DNA of 6,238 bases from Micrococcales bacterium (lineage in GTDB: Bacteria > Actinomycetota > Actinomycetes > Actinomycetales > Dermatophilaceae): positions 1-6,238 of the forward strand of contig PMJN01000128.1 in NCBI GenBank assembly GCA_003157445.1, written 5' to 3'. The notes beneath the pieces are model-generated. The model was not told where the DNA came from, made no database searches, and saw only the letters and a program-made list of their open reading frames with translations. Shown in pieces: positions 1 to 6,115 of this stretch. A program made the translations under genes and the position numbers. Numbering within the stretch: the stretch's first letter is position 1; every line of letters starts with the position of its first letter.

Positions 1-753
1 GTTGTAACTCGGGTCAGGCTCGTTAAAGCTCGGGTACCGGGCCGGATCCTTGGCGTAGTCGAAGGTGCCGCCATCGACGATGACACCGGCGATGGACGTT
101 CCGTGTCCGCCAAGGTACTTGGTCGCCGAGTGGACCACCACGTCAGCGCCCCATTCGAGCGGACGGATCAGATAGGGCGTGGCGACGGTGTTGTCAACGA
201 TCAGCGGCACGCCCACCTCGTGAGCAATCGTCGAAACACCTTCAATATCAAGAACATTCGCCGACGGGTTGCTGATCGTCTCGGCATAGAACGCCTTGGT
301 GTTCGGCCTAACAGCAGCGCGCCACGAGTCCAGGTCATCCACGTCCTGGACGAACGTCGTCTCGATGCCAAGCTTCTTCAGCGTGTACTTCAGCAGGTTG
401 TAGGTGCCGCCGTACAGCTGAGGGCTCGCGACGATATGGTCCCCGACCTCTGCGATATTCAGGATCGCGATCGTCTCCGCTGCCTGACCCGAGGCCACCA
501 GCAGAGCCGCCACGCCGCCTTCAAGCGAAGCAATGCGCTGCTCGACCGCATCCTGGGTCGGGTTCATGATGCGGGTGTATATGTTGCCGAACTCCTTGAG
601 CGCGAACAGGTTCTCCGCATGCGCGGCGTCGTTGAAGACATACGAAGTCGTCTGGTATATCGGCAGCGCCCTGGCCCCTGTGGCTGTATCCGGGGCCTGA
701 CCGGCGTGGACCTGACGGGTCTCGAAGGACCAGTTGGCGTTGGTGTCACTCAT
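1..753 (-). CDS. metY: O-acetylhomoserine sulfhydrylase (C-terminus cut by window edge)
   Basis: A PLP enzyme of the Cys/Met metabolism family that makes homocysteine from O-acetylhomoserine and sulfide in the cytoplasm (known for the family). Translating the minus strand from ATG at 753-751 gives 251 residues without a stop; the family is usually about 430 long, so roughly 60% is present. Visible landmarks are YTRIMNPT (about 59-66), the phosphate-binding stretch VASGQAAE (87-94), the PLP-contacting VDNT (Asp187) and the Schiff-base motif [10 protein letters not shown] with Lys212. LYGGTYNL and the early ETRQVHAGQ are typical of MetY and not of MetB or MetC. AAGGA lies 6 bases before the ATG, a good Shine-Dalgarno, with a second AAGG just upstream. 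The leader carries a SAM riboswitch, which fits a methionine-pathway gene. MetZ (O-succinylhomoserine sulfhydrylase) is a less likely alternative. Confidence 0.95.
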   Translation of the reverse strand, partial: MSDTNANWSFETRQVHAGQAPDTATGARALPIYQTTSYVFNDAAHAENLFALKEFGNIYTRIMNPTQDAVEQRIASLEGGVAALLVASGQAAETIAILNIAEVGDHIVASPQLYGGTYNLLKYTLKKLGIETTFVQDVDDLDSWRAAVRPNTKAFYAETISNPSANVLDIEGVSTIAHEVGVPLIVDNTVATPYLIRPLEWGADVVVHSATKYLGGHGTSIAGVIVDGGTFDYAKDPARYPSFNEPDPSYN

Positions 754-820
754 CGGTATTCCTTACCTTTCGGTTTACGGAGGGTGCGGGCACACCGAAG
801 AGCGAACCCGCGCTTGCGCG

Positions 821-920
821 GCGTCCGAAGACGCTTTGCCAGGTCTTCACCCGGGGCACCCCACCGCGGTGGAGGGTTGCCGGCCAGCGAGCCGGGGCTT
901 GTCGCTGACACTCATGACCT
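821..920 (-). promoter_or_regulatory. SAM-IV-type S-adenosylmethionine riboswitch in the metY leader
   Basis: On the minus strand, P1 is formed by AGGUC (920-916) and GACCU (845-841). Inside it, GGUCAUGAGUG, then CAGCGACAAGCCCCGGCU and CCGGCAACCCUCC reproduce the SAM-I/SAM-IV core, with GGCAACC as its most diagnostic part. A CCACC/GGUGG stem (P3) and GUGCCCCGGGUGA precede the closing strand. A GCGUC-UUCG-GACGC hairpin at 834-821 matches the extra P5 that separates SAM-IV from SAM-I. CCGC just after P5 could pair with GCGG in the P3 loop, as the SAM-IV pseudoknot would need. No U-tract terminator is visible before the gene, so control may act on translation. From motif recognition only; SAM-I/IV variant classes are the alternative. 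Confidence 0.85.
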
Positions 921-926
921 AGGTGA

Positions 927-932
927 ACGTTA
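927..932 (-). promoter_or_regulatory. metY: candidate -10 element of the metY promoter
   Basis: TAACGT on the minus strand fits the actinobacterial TANNNT -10 pattern. Counting seven bases downstream puts the transcript start at about 920, exactly the first base of the riboswitch P1 helix. No clear -35 hexamer is seen 16-18 bases upstream, so the call rests on the -10 and its placement. Confidence 0.4.
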
Positions 933-1054
933 GAACCCGCGTGCCACATCTCGGGAATCCCGTCTCTCACTCTGGACATACCTCCCCCTATATGCCTCCC
1001 AGGAGTCGACGAACCGAACAGACTTCTCGGGGTGAGACACGAACCAAAACGGCA

Positions 1055-1060
1055 TACGGT
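1055..1060 (+). promoter_or_regulatory. candidate -10 element of the gntR-type gene, implying a leaderless mRNA
   Basis: TACGGT matches TANNNT and lies 7 bases before the GTG start at 1068, so transcription would begin at or within one base of the start codon. No Shine-Dalgarno is visible before this GTG, which agrees with a leaderless transcript, common in actinobacteria. No good -35 is seen. Inference only. Confidence 0.3.
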
Positions 1061-1077
1061 GTGAGCCGTGAACACAC
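1059..1077. promoter_or_regulatory. inverted repeat over the gntR start, possible autoregulatory operator
   Basis: GTGTG (1059-1063) and CACAC (1073-1077) form a 5-bp inverted repeat with a 9-base spacer centred on the GTG start codon, and the left arm overlaps the candidate -10. GntR/YtrA-type regulators bind short inverted repeats in their own promoters, so this is a plausible self-repression site. A 5-bp arm can arise by chance. Confidence 0.35.
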
Positions 1078-1457
1078 TCCACCTGGCCATCGACGCCGAC
1101 TCGTCCGTGGCGCCGTTCGAACAGGTACGGACCCAGATCGCCGCAGGTGTTGCGGCCGGTCAACTGAACGCCGGAACCAAACTCCCCACGGTGCGCCGGC
1201 TGGCAGGCGATCTCGGGCTGGCAACCAACACCGTAGCTCGGGCCTACCGCGAGCTTGAGGCTGATGGAGTGATCAGTACGCACGGTCGTGCTGGCACTTT
1301 CATACGCAGCGATGTCCTGGACAAGCCCACGGCCCATTCGGGGGCTGCTGACCTTGCACGAGCGGCCGCGGCCGAGTACGTTCACACGGCCCGACGTCTC
1401 GGCCTCAACTCGCAGGAAGCCGCCCGCCTGGTCGAGAACACCTGGAACGAGAGCTAG
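1068..1457 (+). CDS. GntR-family (YtrA subfamily) transcriptional regulator
   Basis: A 129-residue DNA-binding protein. Residues about 13-80 form a GntR winged helix-turn-helix: PFEQVRTQI begins it, LPTVRRLAGDLGL and NTVARAYRELEADGVI are the recognition-helix region, and GRAGTF is the wing. The remaining ~48 residues are a short helical tail rich in Ala, Leu and Arg, likely for dimerisation, with no room for a FadR, HutC or MocR effector domain; this size is typical of the YtrA group. The start is GTG at 1068, because upstream codons run into stops and the family N-terminus begins just before PFEQV. YtrA-type regulators usually control neighbouring membrane transporters, and an MMPL exporter lies immediately downstream on the other strand. 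The two stop codons overlap (TAG 1455-1457 here, 1456-1454 opposite). Confidence 0.92.
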   Translation: MNTLHLAIDADSSVAPFEQVRTQIAAGVAAGQLNAGTKLPTVRRLAGDLGLATNTVARAYRELEADGVISTHGRAGTFIRSDVLDKPTAHSGAADLARAAAAEYVHTARRLGLNSQEAARLVENTWNES

Positions 1458-3616
1458 CCACCCCCGGCTTCCTCGGGCTCGCGCATGCTACGACGCTCCC
1501 ACCAACGTCGCAGGGGACCAGGGGCCCACCAGTTCACGGTGCCCAGCAATCGCATCGTGGCCGGAACCAGTAGCGCGCGCACGACCGTGGCGTCGATCAA
1601 GACCGCGACGAGCATGCCGATGCCGATCATCTTCATGATCACGATGCCCGACGTGGCAAACCCGCCGATCACCACGGCGAGCAAGAGCGCCGCGCTGGTA
1701 ATGATGCGCCCACTGCGCTGAAGGCCGTTGGCCACCGCCGTCGTATTGTCTCCGGTGCGGTCCCACTCCTCACGGATCCGAGAAATCAGGAAGACCTCGT
1801 AGTCCATAGACAGCCCGAAGATGATGGCCAGCATGAGGATGGGTTGTGTGACGTCCAGATAGCCCGTTGAGGTGAAGCCCAGAGGTCCCGACAGGTGTCC
1901 GTCCTGGAAGATCCACGTGACCACCCCGAACGAGGCGGTCAGGGACAGCGCGTTCATCACGACCGCCTTCAGGGGCAGCACCACGGAACCGAAAGCGATG
2001 AACAGCAGGACCAGCATGACGGCGACCACGAACAGGCCCATCCAAGGCAGATGCGCACCGATAGAATCGATGAGGTCAACCGCACTTGCCGACGCGCCGC
2101 CAACCAGAGCGTGGGCCCCGGCGCCAGGATTGACCGCGCGCAGGCCCCTGACCAGCTGTTGTGAGCGCTCACTCTGGCTTTCTGCGAGCCAGGTGACCTG
2201 GACCAGGCTGACCGTGCCGACACCCTTGGTGGCCTGGTCGATCACCCGGGCGGAATGAACCCCACCCACTTTGTCGAGCCGGACGACGTAGGCAACGAGC
2301 TGGGGGCCGCTGGCACCCTCGACCACGATGTTGGCACTGGTAGTCCCGCCCCCGAAGTCACGGACAGCCAGGTCTGCGGCGACCCGACTCGGTGCGCTGA
2401 CCGGCAGGACGCGCTCGTCGGTACTACCCCACCTGGCCGACAAGAAGGGAGCACCAAGAGCCAGCAAGGCCACGGTGATAACCACCACATAGGCGACGGG
2501 CCGACGCATAACACTGTGCGCCAGGGAAGCCCACGCACCAGATTCCACAGTGGCACCAGAGTCGGTAAGTGAGCGCCGGCGCCATGGCATTCGGCCGGCC
2601 TCAATACGTGGCCCCAGCACGGTGAGTAGCGCAGGCAGAAGGGTCAGTGCTGCCAGCATCGCGACCAGGACGGCGGCAACTCCGCCGTACCCCATGGAGC
2701 GCAGGAAGCTTTGCTGAAAGATCAGCAGCGATGCCAGGGACGCTGCCACGATCAAACCGGAGAACAACACGGTCCGCCCAGCGGTCGCCATGGTAGCGGC
2801 GATCGCGGTGTTGACATGCTCACGATCAGTGCCGGACTGCTTAGCCATCTCCTCACGGAACCTGCTCACGACGAACAGCGCGTAGTCGATCGCCAGGCCC
2901 ATCCCAATCAGGGTGATGACGTTGATGGAGAACACTGAGACGTCGGTGACCGTGGTGATCATGCGCACCAGGGCGAAGGCACCAAAGATTGCCACGCCAC
3001 CGACAAAGGCCGGCATCAGGGCAGCGGTGGCGCTGCCGAAGAACACCAGACACAAGATGATCACTATCGGCATTGAGATCAACTCGGCGCGCGCGATGTC
3101 CCTGGAGACGGTCTGATTCACATCGCGAAAGACGGCCCACTGCCCCCCGACCGTCGTGTTGAGCCCCTCGGCGCGCAGGTGGGGGCTGAGTTGGTCGTAG
3201 AGCGCGGCCTTCTGATCCTGCGATGTGCCACTGAGGGCGAAGATGACCTGGGTCGAATGTTGGTCCTTGCTGATCAACATGGGCGAGGGGGTCTGGTACC
3301 AGGTCGTGACTCGCTGGATTGACCCCTTGGGTAGCCCCTTGATGACGTCCGAGACAGCTGCCCGAAAAGCCGGGTCGCTGACCTTCTTTGAGGCGCTGGA
3401 ATAGATGACCACGATGTCGGGGTCGTGGCTGGTGAAGGTCGCGTGCTCCGTGACCAGGGCCCGGGCAGATTCGCTGGCCGGGTCGTCGAAGCCGCCATTG
3501 CTGAGGCTCCCGAAGACCCCAAGGCCGAAGACAGCCGCCGCCGCGATGAGAACCAGTCCGAAGATCAGGACGATCCACGCCCGGCGGGCCACCAAACGGC
3601 CCCAGGTCTGCATCAT
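1454..3616 (-). CDS. MMPL-family (RND-like) membrane transporter
   Basis: A 720-residue exporter of the MMPL group. These are proton-driven inner-membrane pumps that move lipids, siderophores or drugs; the substrate cannot be read here. The layout is the standard twofold repeat: TM1 at about 14-36, an extracytoplasmic domain to about 178, TM2-TM6 at 181-335, TM7 at 374-392, a second outer domain to about 521, and TM8-TM12 at 523-688. The proton-relay Asp-Tyr pairs are both present, in TM4 (GLAIDYALFVVSRFREE, Asp244/Tyr245) and TM10 (FGLSMDYEVFLISRIREEWD, Asp605/Tyr606). The C-terminus is short and lacks the long cytoplasmic tail of MmpL3. ATG at 3616 is preferred because AAGGGG lies 8 bases before it; an in-frame GTG at 3658 would add 14 residues but has no Shine-Dalgarno. 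No frameshift is seen. It converges on the GntR-type gene. Confidence 0.95.
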   Translation of the reverse strand: MMQTWGRLVARRAWIVLIFGLVLIAAAAVFGLGVFGSLSNGGFDDPASESARALVTEHATFTSHDPDIVVIYSSASKKVSDPAFRAAVSDVIKGLPKGSIQRVTTWYQTPSPMLISKDQHSTQVIFALSGTSQDQKAALYDQLSPHLRAEGLNTTVGGQWAVFRDVNQTVSRDIARAELISMPIVIILCLVFFGSATAALMPAFVGGVAIFGAFALVRMITTVTDVSVFSINVITLIGMGLAIDYALFVVSRFREEMAKQSGTDREHVNTAIAATMATAGRTVLFSGLIVAASLASLLIFQQSFLRSMGYGGVAAVLVAMLAALTLLPALLTVLGPRIEAGRMPWRRRSLTDSGATVESGAWASLAHSVMRRPVAYVVVITVALLALGAPFLSARWGSTDERVLPVSAPSRVAADLAVRDFGGGTTSANIVVEGASGPQLVAYVVRLDKVGGVHSARVIDQATKGVGTVSLVQVTWLAESQSERSQQLVRGLRAVNPGAGAHALVGGASASAVDLIDSIGAHLPWMGLFVVAVMLVLLFIAFGSVVLPLKAVVMNALSLTASFGVVTWIFQDGHLSGPLGFTSTGYLDVTQPILMLAIIFGLSMDYEVFLISRIREEWDRTGDNTTAVANGLQRSGRIITSAALLLAVVIGGFATSGIVIMKMIGIGMLVAVLIDATVVRALLVPATMRLLGTVNWWAPGPLRRWWERRSMREPEEAGGG

Positions 3617-3670
3617 GGCAGTCACCCCTTCGTTCCAAGGTTGCTCAACATCGCTCACCCGAGAGATGGA

Positions 3671-3680
3671 TGTACTTACA
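3671..3680. promoter_or_regulatory. TGTA-N2-TACA palindrome upstream of the MMPL gene, possible operator
   Basis: TGTACTTACA is an inverted repeat with 4-bp arms, lying between the candidate MMPL -10 and its expected transcript start. ACACACT at 3678-3684 overlaps it and recurs at 1072-1078 over the start of the GntR-type gene, in the same orientation. A repressor here would block the MMPL promoter. The link to that regulator is inference. Confidence 0.35.
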
Positions 3681-3707
3681 CACTAAATGGGCTCTGGCAG
3701 AGGTGAA
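3680..3707 (-). promoter_or_regulatory. candidate promoter of the MMPL gene
   Basis: On the minus strand TTCACC (3707-3702) and TAGTGT (3685-3680) are separated by 16 bases. The first matches four of six bases of TTGACA and the second fits TANNNT. The start would fall near 3673, giving a leader of about 57 bases to the ATG at 3616. Confidence 0.35.
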
Positions 3708-3781
3708 CGCCGAGGGTGCCAGCCAAAGGCGCGGGCATCCCAGCGTCGATCACGACGCCGGAACAACTGCTAAGGCTTTCG

Positions 3782-3801
3782 GGTGGCTGGTTTCAGCCAC
3801 C
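3782..3801 (-). terminator. hairpin at the end of the broken minus-strand gene
   Basis: GGTGGCTG (3782-3789) and CAGCCACC (3794-3801) form a perfect 8-bp GC-rich stem with a 4-base loop. It encloses the TGA stop (3795-3793) of the minus-strand reading frame and is not followed by a clear T-tract, so it would be an actinobacterial-type terminator or a transcript-end stabiliser. Its place at a stop codon suggests that the reading frame in front of it was once a genuine gene end. Confidence 0.45.
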
Positions 3802-3885
3802 GATGGTGATCACCGGCGGGCCCTGGAAGGCAACGGTGAACGGGCTGACGCCCCGGGGCTCAGTCGTGATGCCCGCCCCCCTGCG
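3793..3885 (-). pseudogene. C-terminal gene remnant, weakly anti-sigma-K-like
   Basis: About 30 codons on the minus strand continue the frame of the SufS-like remnant but no longer resemble that family. They contain GITTEPRGVSP, then QGPPVITIGG and a TGA. The pattern ITTEP-G-SP followed by a hydrophobic end recalls the tail of RskA-type anti-sigma factors (EPAGGS.PT..P). The match is short and imperfect and could be chance. A terminator-like hairpin at the stop argues that it is the real end of some gene. I read it as the stub of a different gene fused to the aminotransferase remnant by a deletion. The identity is not established. Confidence 0.3.
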
Positions 3886-4406
3886 GTTCGACCCGGCGGC
3901 CACGGCAACGAGCCCGGTGCCCGAGGTGACCAGCTCGACATACTGACCGGCGGGCAGATCGGCGATCAGCAGATCCACCCGCGCCACAGAACCGTCACCC
4001 CTGCCGAGGCTGCAGCCTGCACCCATGGCCGCACGTTGTCGTCGTGGTCGAGCTCAGAGAGCACGATCTCGTCACCGTGCGACCAGGTCTTGGCCAGGGG
4101 CCCCCGCCAACCGATAGGTCAGCGTGGTCATGTTGGGTCCCAGCACAACCCGCCTGCCGGCCCGCCGGTGAGGTCTGCGACGACCTCGCGCGCATCGTCG
4201 ATCAGTTGCACCGAGCGACGGCCGGCTGCACAGTGGCCGTGCACATTGCTCAGTCCGCTGCAGTGGGCATCAGAGATTGCCTCGATCACGCACTCGGGGA
4301 CCTGTGTCCCACCGGCACCGTCCAGATAAACAGTGCCGTCCCTGAGTACCAGGTCTTACGCACCAATGCCCTCGGTATCCCACTGGGTATCCATGAAACC
4401 AACCAT
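3886..4406 (-). pseudogene. broken cysteine desulfurase-like (SufS subfamily, class V aminotransferase) gene
   Basis: Joining minus-strand frames recovers the first third of a PLP class V aminotransferase of the cysteine desulfurase-like SufS-subfamily type. In order these are RDGTVYLDGAGGTQVPE and GLSNVHGHC; then, after a shift near 4155, VVLGPNMTTLTYRLA; after a shift in the G/C run near 4097-4105, DEIVLSELDHDDNVRPW; and after a shift near 3980-3990, RVDLLIADLPAGQYVEL and LVAVAAGSN. A TAA at 4358-4356 also interrupts the frame ahead of the first block. The start is probably ATG at 4406 or 4394. Homology stops after SN at about 3886. The family is about 400 residues, so the lysine-bearing half is gone and no active enzyme is possible. 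Long plus-strand ORFs over this stretch (3670-4329, 4044-4496) are shadows. Confidence 0.8.
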
Positions 4407-4509
4407 GCCCGATCCGTTCTGCGCGAAGTCGGCCGGTTGTATCGTCGAGGTGTCAAGGCAGTGCTGGAGCCGCGTTCTGACGCGTCGCCCATTTGACCGG
4501 AGGAGCCCC

Positions 4510-4962
4510 ATGGAGAAGGTCTTCGAGATCTACATCCGCACGACCCCTGAGCGCCTTTGGAAGGCGATCACCGACCCTGAGATCAGAAGCAAGTATCAGT
4601 TCGGAAACCGGATCAGCTCAGACTTCACACCCGGCTCGCGTTTCGAAATGACCCACGAGGGTGCCCCAGGACCATTGGGCGAAGGCCAGAACCTTGAGGT
4701 CGACCCCCCACACAAACTGGTCCAGAACATGGTCGCGCTATGGGGCGAGGACGTGAAGAGCGAGGGCACCTCCCGGATAACCTGGCAGATCGAGCCCGTG
4801 GGCGACTCCTGCCATCTGACCGTGACCCACGACCAGTTACGCGAGGACGCGAACAACCAGCTCTACGGCGGCTGGCCAATGATCCTGTCAGGCCTGAAGA
4901 CCTGGCTCGAGACGGGCCAACTGCTCACCACGCCCGGATCGCTGATGTACGGCTCTACCTGA
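4510..4962 (+). CDS. SRPBCC-fold protein, AHSA1-like (START/Bet v 1 superfamily)
   Basis: A 150-residue cytoplasmic protein of the AHSA1/polyketide-cyclase-like group. These have a helix-grip fold around a hydrophobic pocket that holds small molecules; the exact role is unknown. The order is typical: KVFEIYIRTTPERLWKAITD at the N-terminus (strand 1 and first helix), YQFGNRISSDFTPGSRFEM, a strand region with VDPPHKLVQNM, SRITWQIEP and CHLTVTHDQL, then a C-terminal helix GWPMILSGLKTWLETGQLL. GGAGGAG at 4499-4505 lies 4 bases before the ATG at 4510, which decides the start; the frame is open back to 4333 but that part has no family character. Such genes often sit after an ArsR regulator, yet none is recognisable here. 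It is intact between two pseudogenes. Coding on the opposite strand overlaps its last ~75 bases. Confidence 0.92.
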   Translation: MEKVFEIYIRTTPERLWKAITDPEIRSKYQFGNRISSDFTPGSRFEMTHEGAPGPLGEGQNLEVDPPHKLVQNMVALWGEDVKSEGTSRITWQIEPVGDSCHLTVTHDQLREDANNQLYGGWPMILSGLKTWLETGQLLTTPGSLMYGST

Positions 4963-5151
4963 GGCAGCCACGTGGCTCACACAGCCGGGGCCGTCCACCC
5001 AGTCAACCTGCTGGCCCACTTGGGCCCGAATGAAGCGGACACGCCAGTTCTCAGGTCCGTGCCCGAGGTACTGCACCTTGAACCGCCCCGACCAGCGTTG
5101 CTCCAGCTGAGCCAGCAGCGGCAGTGGGTCATGCGGGGCCAATGGCGCCAT
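4888..5151 (-). CDS. small hypothetical protein or gene remnant, convergent with the SRPBCC gene
   Basis: A possible 87-residue protein from ATG at 5151. Its first ~55 residues look like real protein: HDPLPLLAQLEQRW, GRFKVQYLGHGPENWRVRF and QQVDWVDGPGC, with strong G/C bias at third codon positions and a mix of aromatic and charged residues unlike a shadow frame. The last ~24 codons are antisense to the end of the SRPBCC gene, so the natural C-terminus may have been lost. I do not recognise the family. No convincing Shine-Dalgarno precedes the ATG, and the frame stays open upstream to 5271, but that part is antisense to the copper-oxidase remnant. It may be a truncated gene or a genuine small convergent gene. 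Confidence 0.4.
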   Translation of the reverse strand: MAPLAPHDPLPLLAQLEQRWSGRFKVQYLGHGPENWRVRFIRAQVGQQVDWVDGPGCVSHVAASGRAVHQRSGRGEQLARLEPGLQA

Positions 5152-5168
5152 GCCGCTGCCAGCCCCCA

Positions 5169-5892
5169 CTGAATCAAGAGCGCCGAAGATCGTGGCATGA
5201 CGTCGCCGCAGGTGCCCTGGCCGGGCTGCAGTCGCTGGCCGCATTGGGGGTAGCGGCATATCTAGGCGCATTGCTGTGGGCCGTCCGACCGTTAGCGCAG
5301 GGGGCCCGCGCCAGGCGCCCTCGGCCTATGCCACATGGTCGGTCATGGCAGCGGTAATCTGGCTACAGGGTCTCTTCTGGGTCTAGTGACCGTTTTGGTC
5401 CTTGACCCAACCTGGCTGTTGGTGACCGACCGTCTGGGACTGCTCATCATTCCCCTGGCCGCCGGGTTCGCCGCGCAGGTTCTGCTTGGCGCTTTGTCCT
5501 TCCTGGTGCCCGTCGTCCTTGGCGGTGGACCGTCCATCCTGCGAGGAACCCAGGCGCGGATGGACTGTGGCAACGCGTTGCGTGTCGTGCTCATCAACGC
5601 CGGCCTGCTGATCTACGTCTTGCCCGTCCGGGGCCAGGTGCGACTCTTGGTCTCAACGCTCGTGGTGGGCGCGTTCGCCACGTTCCTGCCGCTACTGGTC
5701 GCCGCCGTGCTGTACGCCGCGCAAGCCAGGCAGATCGGATGACAGAGCGTCATTGACCCGTCCGCGGCGCCCAGACACGTCCCCGAAGCGGCCGCGGTCA
5801 GTCACCGGGGCCATACCGCCCAAGCCGCGATGGCTCTGGCCCTGATCATCATCGCCGTGACAGCTGGATTCGCCCTCGCCCGGCCTCACTGA
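5169..5892 (+). pseudogene. remnant of the membrane domain of a copper-oxidase/nitrite-reductase-type protein
   Basis: Three frames together spell a multi-TM stretch like that in front of the cupredoxin domains of large actinobacterial multicopper oxidases / copper nitrite reductases. Segment 1 (about 5169-5315) reads WHDVAAGALAGLQSLAALG and AVRPLAQGAR. Segment 2 (5318-5383) reads PSAYATWSVMAAVIW and ends at TAG-TGA. Segment 3 (5386-5739) carries LDPTWLLVTDRLGLLIIPLA, GFAAQVLLGALSFLVPVVLG, GGGPSILRG, ALRVVLINAGLL and FATFLPLLVAAVL, ending at a TGA (5740-5742). The same frame then continues in family style with a further TM, ALALIIIAVTAGFAL, to a TGA at 5890-5892. The N-terminal membrane helices and the whole copper-binding half are missing. 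An ATG at 5335 gives a 135-residue open frame that could be misread as an intact membrane protein. The family assignment is from recognition of the membrane segments only. Confidence 0.72.
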
Positions 5893-6076
5893 TTGACACC
5901 ATCTTCGTCCGGGCCGAGTCGGGCAGCCCCAAGATCGAGCTGAGGTTGTTGACGATCGCGGCGCCGAGCCCCCAACGTCAACTCACGGCGCAGTTGCCGA
6001 AGTGCGTAGTGCAGGCGGCGATGGGCGCGATCGATTCGTGGGCATCCTAGGCGCAGTGACCGAGCGAACGCTGAAA
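5893..6076. other. intergenic stretch without a recognisable gene
   Basis: No supported gene. A plus frame starting IDTIFVRAESGS runs to a TAG at 6047-6049, and a minus frame includes GLGAAIVNNLSSILGLP, but each is short, lacks a start with a Shine-Dalgarno and matches nothing I know. It is probably further decayed coding sequence between the copper-oxidase remnant and the gene at the right edge. Confidence 0.4.
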
Positions 6077-6115
6077 CTGATACCTGCCGCAGTCGGGGCC
6101 AGTGGCAGGTATCAG
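6077..6115 (-). terminator. perfect 12-bp stem overlapping the stop codon of the right-edge gene
   Basis: CTGATACCTGCC (6077-6088) and GGCAGGTATCAG (6104-6115) are exact reverse complements around a 15-base loop. Read on the minus strand, the TGA of the edge gene (6114-6112) lies in the 5' arm and TTTC follows the 3' arm. It fits a factor-independent terminator with a poor T-tract, as often seen in actinobacteria. A protein-binding palindrome is possible but less likely given the position. Confidence 0.6.

Noticed and set aside
103..933. Long plus-strand ORF (276 codons)
   Set aside because: It is antisense to metY and the riboswitch; the protein is Arg/His-rich without family features.
746..1090. 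Minus-strand ORF of 114 codons
   Set aside because: It runs through the metY promoter, the riboswitch and the Shine-Dalgarno region.
2853..3638. Minus-strand ORF of 261 codons inside the MMPL gene
   Set aside because: It is an alternative frame of the MMPL gene; its composition is His/Arg/Gly-rich with no domain.
3670..4496. Plus-strand ORFs 3670-4329 and 4044-4496
   Set aside because: They are shadows of the minus-strand SufS-like remnant, whose conserved motifs are clear only on the other strand.
4333..4509. Longer N-terminus for the SRPBCC protein from an ATG at 4333
   Set aside because: The added residues lack family similarity and the GGAGGAG Shine-Dalgarno points to the ATG at 4510.
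5740..5742. In-frame TGA in the copper-oxidase remnant as programmed readthrough or selenocysteine
   Set aside because: Two upstream frameshifts and loss of both protein ends make simple decay far more likely; no SECIS-like element was recognised.
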